64,000 nucleotides of DNA from Diatrype stigma (Eukaryota; Ascomycota; Sordariomycetes; Xylariales; Diatrypaceae), in assembly GCA_022225965.2 (NCBI GenBank), contig JAKJXP020000053.1, positions 124,001-188,000 of the forward strand. Direction: 5' to 3'. Below the pieces are notes generated by a model. It was not told where the DNA came from. It did not search any database and saw nothing but the letters and a program-made list of their open reading frames with translations. The position numbers were made by a program, and so were the translations under genes. The first letter of the stretch is position 1, and every line of letters begins with the position of its first letter. Of the stretch, positions 33,615 through 47,223 are shown piece by piece.

Positions 33615-36600
33615 TCACTCGCCTCCCCGTGCCCGGCCCCGCCTCCTGAAGAAGTCCATAACTCGCTTTGCGGCACCACTGCTGCCAGCATGATCATGAG
33701 GCCTGCCATACTCATGCTCGTCATACGCATCTGTGAACCTCTTGTTCTTATGCAGGACACGACTCTGCGACTCATAGCGTCGTGGATCGTACTGATCCGA
33801 GTCGTAGCCGCTTTGGTAAGGTGCCGAGTTCGGTGGCCTTCTCTGAGGTTGCTCGATGGACGATTCAGAGCCCGAGTTCAGAACCGCACCTTGCTGTAGA
33901 TAAGATGGGATAGGGGAGGGCTTGTTCGCATTGTATCCATGACGCTCATGTTGGGGGGCTCTCTGGGAGTGGCTTGTCTGAGGCGCAGTCCTCAGCCTTG
34001 GGGATTCCTGTGCTTCATCGTAGTCTCCTTCCGGGTAATGTTGTGCTGAGCTCCCGTGGCTCGCAGGTTGATCAACATAGTGGCCATACTCATCAACATC
34101 GGGTGGGTCTTGAATAGGGAGATCTGGCTGAGAATTGTCGGTGGTCGGCGAGGTTGGCTCCCTTCCAAGTCCCATCGCTCGTATAAGGGAAAATCGGTGG
34201 TTCTTGGGCTTATCGGAGGTTTGGGATCCAGCTACACTACCACTGCGTTTCTTCCCAAGTCCGAGGGAGAAAGACCGCCTTGAGGCCCGCGAGTCCATCG
34301 AAGTCCGGGACTCCCCAGGCATAGTATTGGACATACTGACAGGTGGGTACTTTCTAGACTCTTTCGCCTGCTGCTGATCAGGACGCTTCTTACGGCCGCC
34401 GAACAGAGAGCCGCTGCGTCCAAAAAGCTTGCCACCTATCTCACCGATGGTATTGGATCTTCTATGGCCCTTGGATTCGCCTGACTGCTGCTTCGAGCCC
34501 TGGCTGAAACCTGACACCTGGGCGAACTTAGAAGGCACACTGATACTGGGCCGCCCGAAGTCCAAGTCGGGCGACTCTTGAGGAATCGGATTCGAGATGA
34601 CGTAGTTCTTCGCACTACCCTTGGGTTGTTGTATGCTTCCAATCGCGTTAGTATCGGCAACTGCTGGGGGCAAAGGTTGACCGTACGAAGCTCGCGCAGC
34701 TACACCTGCTGCTCTCGATCCCGTCATCGACTGCACCGATCCACCCGTAGCAGGTCTTGGTACGCCTGACCCAGACACGGGCGTCATATATGCATTGTCA
34801 GATGTACCTCGTGACGACGTTGTTCTCGCCGGTGGCACATTCTGATTACGATGCGAGCTCGGTGGTTTCCTTTGACTCGGCGAGCCGGCGTACCCATCGC
34901 GGGATGAAGGGGCATCTCTTGGCGAGACCTTCTCTTGTGGCGGATCTTGAACCTCGACTGGCCCCTGACTTGGAGATCTAGCCTTCGTCTTGCCACGAGG
35001 GGAAGCGTCGGAAGGCTCTCCTCGTTGGGTCTGCGTAGTGGGCGCAACGTATTCGACTTGGACCGTCCGCCGTTTGCTGTCCTTCTGCTGCTTCGCGTAT
35101 GTCCCTTCTTCCGAATCCACCTTGCCCTGTTTCCTGGCAAGATCGCCTACAGCGGTAACGGCGATCTTTGGCTTGGATGGCTCACGGACAGAAGCGCTTC
35201 TAGCCAACCCCGCTGAATCCATGTCATCATCAGCAGGCACTGTCGTGTTCTGGATTTCGCTGGAAGTCGTTGTGCTACTAGTGATAAGCTCGACAACATG
35301 TGCGTATTCGCTTAACCAGCTATGTCTCGCAACTTCGAAAAGATCGGCACGTTTTCTGGGACTTGGGACGAGTATGCGTCTCAACAGGTCGCGAGCGTGG
35401 GGAGTGACATATTCGGGAAAGGTGAGAGGCGTATTGACAATATACTTATACAGTAGGTTAATGTTGTCGCCCTCGGGGTTCGCAGGGTCGTCGTCGAACG
35501 GGAGATATCCCGCAAGCATGGCATACTATATGGTCATGTCAGCAAAAAGTATTACCTCACGGGCGTATGGGGAAGCGTCAAGCCTAAGTATTCTCACCAG
35601 AATAACACCACAACTCCAGACATCGACCTTCCGGCCAGTGTACAAAGAGTCGCTCACTACTAGTTCTGGTGCTGCGTAACATGGGCTTCCACAGCTCGTC
35701 TGCATGAGGTCTCCTCTACGCATACCATTTGGTTTCGTCTTGTCCAAACCCATGCGTTTGATAAAGTCGCGATCCGACAGGTGCATCTCTTCCGGCTCGG
35801 TCAATTCGTCGTGCGGGTCAAATGTGTTGGCAAAGCCGAAGTCGGTGATGATGATGTTTCGGTTGCGGTCCAAGAGAAGGTTCTCTAGCTTCAGGTCGCG
35901 ATGGACAATGCCCTTCTTGTGAAGATATCCTACACCCGAAACCAACTGCGCGAACAGTCTTTTAGCTGCATTGTCCTTCAGGTACCGATGGTTCAAGATA
36001 TAATCGAATAGTTCACCACCCGAGGCGTATTCAAGAACAATCCCGATATGGCGCTCAGTCTCGGTCATTTCGTGAAGTTTGACAATGTTGGGATGAGATA
36101 TACCACGAAGTATAGAAACTTCACGATAAATCTTGGCCAAACGGGATGGGTTGGTGCCAACACTGTCGCGACGAATGAGTTTGATAGCAACCTGTAGTTA
36201 ATAGTGAGCACGACTTCCTCTTCGAACCCATTTGCAAGGTGCGGGCGGTGCACTTACCTGAACACCTCCATCTTGTTTCCATCCTAGCTTCACTTTGCCA
36301 AACTCGCCCTCACCGATAGTGTTTCCAAGATAGTAATCACCGAACTTAGAGCCCTTTTCCCTCCTCGAATGATCGTGCCGGCTGCGGCCGCCGCGCCGGC
36401 TCTCTTCGTGGGTATCGTTCAAGCCGATCGGGGGAGGGGCAATGTCATCGTCATCCGGTCCCTGTTGTGATTGCGGTCGTGCCTCCTCCAGCCTCTCTCG
36501 CTCTCTGTCAACGTCCTCTTCGGGGCGGGAGACGATGACGCGATTCAACACCTCGCTAGCCTCACGCGATGGCTGTTTCGAGTTCGCCGTGTTTGAGGAG

Positions 36601-37232
36601 CTTGTGTGTGTTCTAACGGGCATCGTAGTCGATACTGTCTGCCGGTACTCTTTATGGCTAGCCGACCTCTCGGGCGGCTCAATATGTTGAGATGCCGCTC
36701 TCCTGCTTCGCGAGCTTGGGTCATCATAGGCGCCTCGACTTTGCTCGGATCGACCGTTCGTGCTTGGTCTCGTAGGCTCTCCCATCGTTTGCTTGGGCGA
36801 ACTAGTTGCTCGCTCTCGTTCTTCGGCACGCGCCGCCCTTCTGGCACTGGTGGAGGCCCCTGAGGATCCCTGCTGCGTAGATGATGTGCGCGGTGGTACG
36901 TCGTGTCGTCGCCTATTTGAGCCGGCTCTATCATAATCAGGTGACGTAGTTGCTGGGGCTGCTGCAATAGGCGAGGCTACCGTAGTCCGCGACGTCATTG
37001 GGGATGGTTGCGGTCGCTCTTGGTAATTGTCGCTCGGCCTTCTGGAAGGTCGTCTCGAAGATGCAGGGGAGGTATTCGTATCGTCTCGAGTCGCATAATA
37101 ATCGTCCCGGCTAGGGGACTGTGTCCGAGCGTACTGGCGATGAGATGGCGATGCAAGACTCGGCAGTGGTTGTGGATGGGGGCTCAGGGACGTCTGGTGA
37201 GGCTGGGCGGTCTGCAAAGCAGCAGATGACAT
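33615..37232 (-). CDS. Serine/threonine protein kinase, Kin4/Frk1-like (CAMK group)
   Basis: Three minus-strand exons (37232-36258, 36191-35598, 35525-33615) join in phase 0 to give 1159 residues. Introns are 66 and 72 bp with GTAAGT and GTGAGA donors. A long disordered Ser/Pro/Arg-rich N terminus of about 295 residues precedes the kinase domain. The domain has the glycine loop IGEGEFGKV (306-314), catalytic Lys329 in [13 protein letters not shown] with Asp424, DFG with Asp442, and [10 protein letters not shown] with a likely activation-loop Thr490. The activation segment carries an acidic insert of about 35 residues (around residues 447-487), like Kin4/Frk1-type kinases, which in yeast act in the spindle position checkpoint. 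The C-terminal 550 residues are disordered, with basic and Ser-rich stretches. Assignment to the Kin4 branch is from motif similarity; all catalytic residues are present. Confidence 0.92.
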
Positions 37233-38010
37233 GTTCCTCTACGCGGAGCGCGTAGAACACCCGTCCCTTTTCTCTTATCTCTCGCAGCTGCTTAGATAAA
37301 TCGCCGTGCTGAATTGCTTGATTCCTTGAAAAAAGAAAGTGTTTCCGTTTCCTCGACGTTAAAAACAAATGAAAATAAGGTCTAATGCAGGAAGGTCTGA
37401 GTGCAGCAATTGAATTCAGTGCTGGCGTCGGTGTGCAGGCTAATCGAGCCGGCCTGTTTATTAAACTCGGACGGTATGAGCCTTATCTTGGCGGAAGTAC
37501 GAAGGTTGCTTCGACGGCTCCAACAAGAAAATTAAAGTTGGCAGCTCTAGCGTTGATGACACCTGACTAGGAGGCCGGTATTATTGATAGGTTCCAAGTT
37601 GAGGCTTGCAGAAACTTGATGTTGCGAGCCGCAAGTTGCGTGGGAGGCAGGCCGACAACAAGTTGGAAGCTTGCCGCAATTTCCGCAGCTTGGAACAAGA
37701 ACGAGTGCACCTGACGTACCATGTGCAGTGTATTGTGTGGTGGTGGATATCGGGATATCAACAGCAATTGCGAGGGCGCTGCTGGATGGTGACGGCGAAA
37801 CCGCTTGTGTCCTGATTCGAAAAACGGTCAATGGATCTACATGGGATGCATTGGTGACAAGAACTGGTATGGCAGAGAAAGCGCGATCATCATAGACCTA
37901 CTTGGAGTGACCACTCGCCACAAGAGCGACGCGTCTTGGTTCGTTGGACCTCTCGAAGAGTGTCGCTTCCAGCTCCCTACCTATGTACCTAGACACTAAA
38001 GCTAGGTTAG

Positions 38011-38040
38011 GTGCTGGGTGCTGGGTGCTGGGTGCTGGGT
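38011..38040. repeat. 7-bp tandem repeat GTGCTGG x4
   Basis: Four perfect copies of GTGCTGG are followed by GT. The repeat is in non-coding DNA. Confidence 0.9.
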
Positions 38041-38206
38041 AGCAGCAGGAAACCCCCAAGACCAGAGCGTGGGCTGCCTGGTCTGGAAATCGTGTTGTGC
38101 TGTCGATGGTTTGAGGGGTTGGCTCGTTAATTCCTCCAAAAACCGTGGGCTAGACTCTCATCTTGATGTTGTTCTGATGGATGTTTTGCTGGCGACGCGA
38201 CGGCCT

Positions 38207-38305
38207 GTGATGGGTGGTGGGTGTGGGTGGTGGGTGATGGGTGATGGACGACAGGCAATGGGCGACGGGCGACGGGCGACAGGCGGCGGGCTATGGGTGA
38301 TGGGT
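38207..38305 (+). repeat. G-rich GGGTGATGGGCGAC repeat tract
   Basis: About 100 bp of GGG runs spaced by three to six bases (GGGTGGTGGG, GGGTGATGGG, then GACGGGC units). More than four G-triplets lie close together on the plus strand, so G-quadruplex folding is possible. Confidence 0.7.
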
Positions 38306-38910
38306 ACCGTTTCTGGTATCTCTTGAAGGGGGGTACGAAGAATGTTCCCGGCGGGATGGAAAGCCGCAAAGCTGCAAGCTAGAACCTAGGCAATTGACGT
38401 GGCCTACCTGGCTTGTCCGAGTCGGAAGTGTTGTATCAAGTTTAAAAGGTGCCTCCTCCCAGTATCCCAGGTTGTTTCCCTTGCCTAAGCTGAGCGCTGA
38501 CTGGTTCAGCTCCAAGCGTTATCAGAGAAATTAAAAGATCAAGACGAGTTAGATAACGAGGACCTCCCTCTGCTCCTTGATGACCTCCCTAGAAGCAGCA
38601 ACTAATAAGTGCGCAGGAACGGCAACTAGTTACCTAGTACCTACTGCCTACTGCCTACTGCACAGCGCGAGGAACAGCGCGAAGAACAGCAGTGCAATTC
38701 CACTGCCTTCGTAGTTGCTGTCTGTCTAGGTAGTTCGTGCCTCTAGTTCGTGCCCTGCGATCAATTCGGGCGTCCAACGGGTCCAGCTACTCGTTGCTTT
38801 CTACTGTGGCGTGGCAGCGTGGATGCTATAATGGCCGATGTTGGAGGTTTGATACTGTAGGACGAGAAGGAAAGGGGGGCTGTTGCTAAGTAGTAGCAGC
38901 AGTAGGTACA

Positions 38911-38968
38911 ATACATACATACATACATACATACATACATACATACCTACATACATACCTACCTACCA
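38911..38968. repeat. ATAC/CATA microsatellite
   Basis: About nine uninterrupted ACAT units are followed by imperfect ATACCTAC units. This merges into a CCTACC motif at the right end. Confidence 0.9.
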
Positions 38969-41352
38969 GGTACCCAGGCTGCCAGGATGCCTACTAGGTT
39001 CGCAGTATGTGCTAAGATAATGGAAACTAGCTGACTATGCAGGAGCCAGCATATGCTTGCATGCTTGTACGTAGGGTGCAGGGTCGGTCCGGGGTGAAGC
39101 CAGAGCCTGTACTAGGTATGTATGGTAGTTATTGGTAGTTATTGGCAACTACGAAGCAACTACCTAGGTACGAAGCAATAAGCGCCAGAACAGAAGAACT
39201 TATGTTTAATGTTGTTTCACTTCTTCTTTTTTGTTTTGCCCCTCCTTCTTTTTCTTTCCCACGTTCCTTCCAGCTACCGGTATCGAAAGGTTTCCAGCAG
39301 CAGCTGGCGACACAAGGCCTCCGCTCTCACGACACGCTCCTTAGGCTAGTCGGCATATTGAGGCTCAGACACGAGCTTTGTCGCCCAAGTCTGCTGAAGA
39401 AAAGTCTACCACAAATGCTACTATTTGAGGCTATCGCATCAAGTGTACCCAGGTAGGGAAGCTGATCAGGTGGTAGGCTACGCTAGGCAGAACAAAGGAT
39501 GAGACCATTGGGACAGGATCAGTAGCGGCAGCGACCTCAGTCGAAAGGAAAGGCAACGAACTTGCCAGTATTAGGAGCCAGTATCACCAATATAGCCAAC
39601 GCGCATGGCCGCATAGCCAAGCAGGGCGTTACTTACGTACATCCTACTGCCATAGGAGACAAGAGTTCTCACCGAGCAACCCACAACTCTGTGATTGGTG
39701 ATACTTCATACATATCTGTGTAACTTGAGGATCTGAATATCTGGGTTATCTAACCGTACGTATCCCCTGCCCTTTGCGCATCTCATTCTCGGGCTATGGC
39801 CATCCGGCGATCAAGGAGTGGTATGCCAAATTCCTACCACCTGCCTACCACGCCTAAATACCTGTAGTTTTGTAGAGTTGCCCATGTACCTAGTTACCAG
39901 AGTTGCCCGTGGTGGTAGTAATAATACGGGTCGCTGGTGGGGTTTCAAATGTGGGTTCGAGGGAAATTTGATGCTTGATTTCCCAAGATTTAGATGGGCA
40001 GATGGATGGAAGCCGGCAAGAAAACCAACACCGAATACCAATTGGTACAAGGCCTCTGACTGCCTTGAATGCTTTGGATGCCAACCGCCGCACCTGCCCT
40101 TTCTCGCCAGATGGTAGCGCGGTTTGACTTTAGCTAATGCAGTACAAGGCGTGAGGGCAGCCCTTCCTAGCACTTACAACCCTGTTGGACTTAGATCTCA
40201 ATACCTAGGTAGGTAATCGAATAATGCGAATAACGTTAGTTAGACCAGCAGGCTAGGTGACTAGCAGACTAGCAGACTAGGTAGTTGCCGCCGCATCACT
40301 AACTACAAATTCAGACGAGGAACGCGAAAACGGGCATTTGCGGGCAGTTGAAACATGCCTCACTAGGCGCTAAGCCACATTGAGCTAACAATTTAATTGA
40401 CAGGCCGCAATAAGGACTTTATTTCTCTTATTTATGCAGGTACCAGCCACCTGCCGGCCTCATGTACCTACCTGGGCTGCCTGGGTGCTTCCAACATGAA
40501 CCTTGAAGTTACCAGGAACCTCTTACGGCCTGTCCGCCAGAGGCCTGCATCTCTCCATTTGCTCTTTCACATACAGTCAGAACAGTCTCACTCACCAAGA
40601 ACGATTTGCGATCCCAAGCACTTGCCTACCTACTACATACATGCATGTAGGTAAGGTGCCTAGGCAAGGTGCCAACTGCCACCACGATAGCATCAGTGCT
40701 TGAATCCGAGGGGTAATTTGACAGAGATCATTTGATATTACCTAAGTACCTAGGTAGGGTACTGCGATAAATATGCAAACTATAACGATAGGGGCAACTG
40801 GCACATCCAGTAAATGAGATGGCCTAACTATGCATTCGTATGTCACGATATATATCTGTAGATGTCTGTAGACTGTCAGACTCTAGATATCGATCTTCGT
40901 TTGAACCTGAGGATCATGCAAGCTTGAGATGCAACAGACAAAAGGCCCATCCCACCTACTGCTCGGAAATGCGACATTAGCACAAGCCAAGCTAGATACT
41001 TTCGTAGTTAGTAGGTATGGATGGATGGATGCAATGTTCCGCTCTTCTACATCAGCGCACCATGAGAACTCGCATTTCTGAATATTTTTTTCTCATGCAG
41101 GAGCAGCTTAGGGAAAAGAACATGCTCTGGTTTGCTGCAGGTTACAGGAGGTCGGCATCCACCTACAGACTTGACGTAGGATCCCTCGTTCACGATACGT
41201 ACCAGGTATGTCTTGTGTGGCTAGAGTTACATATGGGTGGGCATGTCGATGTTGGTGATGTGTAGGTTGGAAAAAAGAAGGTTTATGAACACAGCGGAAG
41301 GCATCGGGCTGGACTGCGTAGGTGCGTCAACTGCTGATTTTATTTATACCTA

Positions 41353-41388
41353 GTCACTGATCACTGGTCACCGGTCACTGGTCACTGG
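41353..41388. repeat. GTCACTG short tandem repeat
   Basis: Five imperfect units of (G/A)TCACTG(G) follow one another. The tract is non-coding. Confidence 0.75.
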
Positions 41389-44221
41389 AGACCTTGAGGA
41401 GTATGGATCTGGTTATTTAGATTTTCTTCCACATGTTTTATTATGTAACTAACCATGTGATGAAATCTCACCACCTTGCACGAAGTAACTACGTATTGAC
41501 TGCAATGTGCTTGAGAGGAGCCGCCTCTTGATCTCCACCTCACGCATCCATCCAGCCCTCGGCGCAAGAGCCGAGACTGGCTGGTCCTAGCCTGCTACAT
41601 AATTAGCACGTCCCATGGCTCTCGGCAGTCCAGGCGGGATGCTTCCAAGCAGGCAAGGCTCTGCGGCAAATTTGCTCCGAAGCAATATTCTATAACGGAC
41701 TATAGTGATAGATCTGTACCCAAATCCTCCTATTATACCGTCGCAACCGACCTACATGCATCATACATACATATCTTCCGCAGGGTCGGGCTCCTACAGG
41801 CCATCGTGGGTTGGCTCTTGTGCGATAGGTCTTGTGCGATAGGACACTTCTCTCGCACTGGATCTATATAGCTGGCGCCTTGCGGTCCTCCAACGCGACC
41901 TCCAACACCGCAACGCGACCCGATCTGACTATTCGTTATTACCAATGTCAACATGTCATGATGATGCTGTCCCGCACACAGGCACGCTCCCCATTGCTTG
42001 TTGTAGCGGCCCACTATGCGGCCCAACGGACTGTTCAGCGTCTCTAGTGTCGGACGCCCCAAGAGATCACCTAGTTACCTCTCATTCCGCATCGTGCACA
42101 AGAAGTCGGTGAGGCCGGTCTCGTCGTCTCGTCGCCGCAGAATTGACAGTAGCAGGAGTAAATAGGTAGCTCGTTCACAAAGCATAGCCGCTACTCTCAT
42201 ATGCACTGCAAACTGGAAACATTGCAATGTGTGCTGGCTTCTTCCCCCCTATGGACTGTCATGTATCAACCGAATGATCGCATAGGTCGTCTGTGGGTGG
42301 TGCATTGATATCGGAGATGACTTTTCATATTAGCGAAATCTGGTTCCGCTTTAGTAAAGCCAAGATGACTCTGTGGAGAACTTGTTCCCGGTATAGCAGA
42401 TATCATTAAGCATTTGCTCACGTCGTCATTCACGGAGGTTTGCTAATCTCAAGCCCATTGGAGGGGGACAGCCGATGAGGCGTCCTCTGCGTACCTATAA
42501 ATTAACCCCGGGGATCAGAACATTGCGAACCAGAGACACTCGGGAAGTGGTTCATCACCACTCGGGCTCGGCAACTATATAACTTATAACTTTATGGATG
42601 ATGCACGCAGCTCTGACTCGATCATTACCTTGCCATGGCCCATGCCCACACAAGACTACCGTTTCAAAAGTCAGCTTCGTTACCTGCCGGCCGACGAGTT
42701 GACCCCACCATCGTGAGTTGCGCGGGGAAAGAAGCGAATATAGAGGCTTTCATGCTTTCCATAAGTAAATGGTGGGTTGTCTTCGAGCATCGAGAACCAT
42801 ACAGAATTTTAGTATAATGCTGCTTCAGAGCATACTGGCGCATAGGACCTATGTACATCCTTATAGAGATGTCAATATGGGTAAACTTGGGTAAAGGGTA
42901 AATATCAATCACAGTAGATTCCTAGAAGGTGAAACCGCGGCTGAACCTCCCCCGCAACCTCCCAGCATGTGCCTACTGCAGATCATATACGATCGCATAC
43001 GATAGGCTCATATACAATTGTATCATCGTCTAGCCAGGCGCAGGCGCGCGGCTAGGAAATACCTTCCGGCCACGGACAGGGTTTCATGCAGCTGTCTAGC
43101 GGCGATGTCGAGAACGATCTGATACCCAGTGTCGACTGTGTATGCAAGCAAGGTCCAGGTGCTCCTATAACCGCCAGGGGAATAACTATGGAGAAGAGCC
43201 TCATGCGACGATCTTTCAGCGAGTAACCAAGTGTGTGCCTGACAGTAGATATGCCACTTGTTCCGGACGCTGAGTTGTGCATCTTTCCGAGGGACGTACG
43301 GCACGAAGAGGTAGTACACGGCTCTTATACAGGATATAGGAAGGCTTGCCCGTCCGGAATATCCAGACATGGCAGCTTACCAAGGAGAGAACCAGTAGCG
43401 GCATTAAGAGAGCGATAGATCTGGTGGGCGCATCGAGGCGTCCGGCCCGTCAATGTATCATAAGTGGTTGCTCGGGAGTCCTTGGGGCACTTACCACCTC
43501 GAAGAGTCGTCAGTGAGGATAGATAGCATGCAGCTGTGGTGGTACCGTGTCCTGATTTTGGCTCACGACTAAAACGAGTTATCTCGACATCCTCGAACGG
43601 CCTTGAGTATATGTCATCGGTGGTTCATGCCGTACACTTTATGAAAGCAGTGCTTGTCGGCTCCAAACCTCGGCCAAGGAATATCTGTCTACAAAACACA
43701 GATGAAGCAGAGAAAGGTTTATCAAAAGCCAGTCTTAGATGTCGTTTGACATATTGCCAGGAGAAGCATCAACATAAGCAGGAGGCAGGAAGTGAGCTTA
43801 TTAGGTTTACCTACTTAGGTAGTACCCAAAGAAAGGATAGCTCCTGCCCTTCCTCTAAAAACCAAAGGGGAAGTTCCCCTTATACAGGCAGACCAGTAGC
43901 TTGCTACTTGAAGTAGGTAGGCTAGTACTATCTTTTCATTGATCCCATGATACCTATCAGCTCATGTAGCTGTAGCCGGTTGATACCTGGTACTCTTGAA
44001 GATTCTTATAACACCGTTTGCCCCCCTTGCTTTAAGGGTCCTATTGAGTGGATATAGGGAGCATAAGAATAATTGTTCTGCAAATACAAATGCCCAGAAA
44101 AGTCTGATAAAGAAGACCGAAGGACGTATCTGATGTTATGACATTGCAAGCATAGAAACTTGGGATCAAGTAATAATGACTAGTCTAGGAGTCTGTTCGT
44201 GTCAGGTGCTTTGTGCACGGA

Positions 44222-44395
44222 GTGATAGGAAGCTGCTAGGTAGGGGGGATCAAGGAACAGCATAATTCTCAAGCCTATGGAAGCTATAGGGGGAGGAAGT
44301 GGCTCTTATATAGCCGTATGAGCCCTCACTAGTGTATAGAGTGGGATCATATGGATCCCTATGACCCCCTCCACACATTAGCCCTGACAGTTCGC
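44222..44395 (+). repeat. Degenerate dispersed repeat, copy A
   Basis: This segment aligns imperfectly with 47224-47405 over about 175 bp. Shared blocks include GCCTATG, ATAGGGG, CACTAGTGTATA or its TACTAGTGTATA form, GGGATC and CCCCCT. It may be a remnant LTR or other mobile element; no ends or coding part are visible. Confidence 0.6.
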
Positions 44396-45603
44396 ATGAG
44401 AAATTCCTCCCCATATTGCCCTTCTTTCAAGGGGTGCTTGAGAATCGAAATAGAGGTGTCAAGTACATCCTAGAAGGAATGATGTAGGTAGGAACTTGGA
44501 CTCAAAAGTCACTGGCCAGGCTTGGTCGAGGCAAAGGTTCTCCTGAGAACCAAGCATGCCCCCCAAGCATCTCCTTCCCGCACCGTAACTTGATTCTATC
44601 TGCCAATACTAAAGGCTGCCATCAACGAGTCAGTCGGAGGTCCAGTTATCTCATTAAATTTCAGAAGGTGAACAGGCAGGTCATGTTGTTACTGAATGTA
44701 TCCCAATGTCAGACGGTGTAGTCATCGTGGAAGTTCCTGGTGACCATATAAGGTTATACTTCATCGCAACCCTAACTAGAAATAATCATTCTTCCCTCCT
44801 CTTAGTTTTCCGCTAGTAATAGACATTAACCGGCTTATACGGAAGCGGCTCCCACTATAAGTAGCTGGATTTTCTCAACAGCCACATGCGAGAAGCCTCT
44901 AGGAGACGCAGCAACTCATGATGGAAGACACAAGACCGGACGTGGCTATAGCTGATGGGTATGTAAGCCCGGAGGCAAGGAAGCGCATTAGAATGAGCAA
45001 TTGCTCAATCTACGGTTAGGCTACCTACCTAGGTATAGGTGTAGATACGCCGTGTGCAGAATTTGGACATTCAGAGTCCCCGATGCGTCCTACGTCCACC
45101 TTCGCAACATCTTATTGGCATGCAGAATTACTGACAAAAAACAAGACCATTTGCCCGTTTACTCTTTTTCCGCCTGGCCCCTTTCCCAATCCTTCTCTGG
45201 CTGCCTTGCTGTTCTTCCACACAGCAAGCGCCTGGAACGCGTCGAACGCAATGGGGTCTGCGACTCTGAGCTAGCCATTCGGCTATGGACGTATGCAATC
45301 CATGATGCACAGCACGACAGCCCCTTCGAATGGGCCATACCTAGTTGCAGAGGAATTGTAGTGAAAGAGCCTCATCACATCCCGTGAAATTTCCTCATCT
45401 TCAGACTCCATTCTCAGACCTCCTTCTCGTGGGCTACAGCAGCGGCGCAGTGCGCACTATGTCCGTAAAAGGGGCTCAAATAGCGTTGCGCCGGCCGAAG
45501 TTCGGCTGCTGACGGTGTTATTGTTATTGTGCTGTTATCTTTAGCGTCTGAGATGCAGGACAGTGGCACCCTTCTTGGGCTACAATAAGATTCAAAATTT
45601 CAA

Positions 45604-45684
45604 GCATCAGTGGTGTAATGGTTAGCATTAGCGCCTTCCACGAGAAATAAGCGCTAGACCCTGGTTCGATTCCTGGCTGATGCA
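45604..45684 (+). tRNA. tRNA-Gly (anticodon UCC) with a short intron
   Basis: The acceptor stem GCATCAG pairs perfectly with CTGATGC (45677-45683), followed by discriminator A. The D-arm GTGGTGTAATGGTTAGCAT and the T-loop TTCGATT are canonical A- and B-box sequences. The anticodon stem AGCGC/GCGCT encloses a loop starting CTTCCA, so the anticodon is TCC. About nine extra bases (CGAGAAATA) after position 37 form the expected intron position. One T-stem position is a T-T mismatch (CCTGG opposite CCTGG). The gene is otherwise complete and probably functional. Confidence 0.92.
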
Positions 45685-45696
45685 AGCAAATTCATG

Positions 45697-45703
45697 TTTT
45701 TTT
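45697..45703 (+). terminator. RNA polymerase III terminator
   Basis: A run of seven T's starts 12 bases after the tRNA discriminator base. T-runs of four or more stop RNA polymerase III. Confidence 0.85.
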
Positions 45704-47223
45704 GCCATTTCTGGCATTCCTTTCCACACCTTCCTTGGCTTAGATATATTCTGCGTTGGTGCTCAGTGGTCTGGATCTGCTGGTCATTAATTATTTATTT
45801 CTGGTTTTATAGGTCTACGAGAAAATAACCGTTTGCAGAACCAATCTTTTACTTTACCAGTATGGCCCTGTTTGTACAATGACCCCTATTTACCATGTAA
45901 CTGGTCGCTTAATCGTGTTATCGGATAAGACTGTTACACGAAATGCTGCAACAAACGGCTCAACATGGACAAAGTCACTCTTTTATACGTTATTGGTTCC
46001 ATATATGAAACAAAATTTCGGTGGTACTGGTCCAGTAATGTGACTTCGGAGATTACGAGGGTCTGTGATTTATACCAAGTGCCAGTGGCTGGCTGTTGTG
46101 GCTGGCCGCGGCTGTCTGACCGGCAGGTAGGATCTAATAGACGGGATCCTGCATACCTAGGTACTCTTATTCTCTTCCCAAAGGTATGGGCTTGATGTGG
46201 CGCAATAATTCTCATCCCCGCGGCGTTTCATATCGACTGGTTGCCCTAATACATCTATTCATCGAGCAGATGAGGCCCCCGGGATCAACTGCTATTCATG
46301 ACTGCCCAGGCACATGGGGAGACTCTTCTGTGGTACAGTCTGCCGTACTAACATCTCAAAAGCATGGAGGCTCGCTGATAGTTATTAACTCTTTCGCTGG
46401 GACACGGAAGATCGCTCTATTAAGTCCTGTGAAGCGCCGTTGATGAGGTTGTCCAGCCTGCGAAACTTCTCAAAGACGCTGAGATAGTTTAATAAGATCC
46501 TGCCTGGAGCCATCTTATGATTGGCTGCCGACAATGCAGCCAACTTTGAAGAGTTTCCAGCTATCCTTCTTTTGTCACATCTTTCGTCTACTTTGGTCGA
46601 GGGCACCGCTGTTTATAAGCGCCGTTAAGTTCGGTTGCCCATTGTTCTGTAACACAATGGTTTCATCCTTGACTTGTATGTTGGTTTGCCACTGTATCGG
46701 TACAGTTACACCATGTCTTTGTATATCGCGTTGTTCCATATCACTGAGTCTGATGCTGCTTTGTTTGGGTCAATAGCAATGTCCAAGGTTAGTAGTGGCT
46801 TCTCATTTTTCTATTGCACTATCTAAAACACTATACTATTTCGTACTCGCCTTGTAGGTTCATAGTTGATCTTATTGAACCCAAGGTGGTGTATCTTCCG
46901 CGTTGATTTGCTGCTACCATTGTATTGTTAAGGGTAGCTAGCAGGTCTGGTGGCAGGGTTTATGATCTTGGTTTGTGCTGATGGACTCTGATGTGACATA
47001 ATGACAAGAAATCAGACGAAATAGCGGCTCACTTTCCTTATGCTTGACTTCCATGTTGCTTGTTACCAAGAGGACTTTTTGCAGTAGCTGTATTACCTAT
47101 ATACAAGTGCAAAATATTCGCATAACTGCGAATCCATATTATGCAGCACATGGTTTCTGCCTTGCCAGGTACTATATCATAAGCATTGCTTGTATTCCGG
47201 CATGTGTTACAATACCTACCGAG

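Larger units (their letters stand above)
37233..45603. other. 8.4-kb gene-poor stretch
   Basis: No gene could be supported on either strand. Open frames are short, overlap on both strands, and lack family motifs or consistent splice signals. The stretch holds several simple repeats (listed separately), multiple CTACCTAGGTAG-type motifs (for example near 39165, 40203 and 40745) and one copy of a degenerate dispersed repeat at about 44222-44395. Overlapping minus-strand frames at 43023-43500 might be a decayed gene. Small multi-exon genes could have been missed. Confidence 0.45.

Noticed and set aside
34990..35679. Plus-strand open frame of 229 codons opposite the kinase
   Set aside because: It runs across a kinase intron and two exons on the other strand and shows no recognisable protein features.
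38911..38968. Possible CRISPR-like or telomeric repeat
   Set aside because: The units are uninterrupted tetranucleotides with no spacers, and the sequence does not match the fungal telomere repeat.
43023..43500. Overlapping minus-strand open frames resembling a decayed gene
   Set aside because: Two frames are open over the same DNA and no splice model or family motif distinguishes them.
45929..46660. Possible solo LTR starting TGTTACACG near the tRNA gene
   Set aside because: A candidate end (TGTAACA near 46651) exists, but the flanking bases do not form a target duplication and no second copy was seen in the window.
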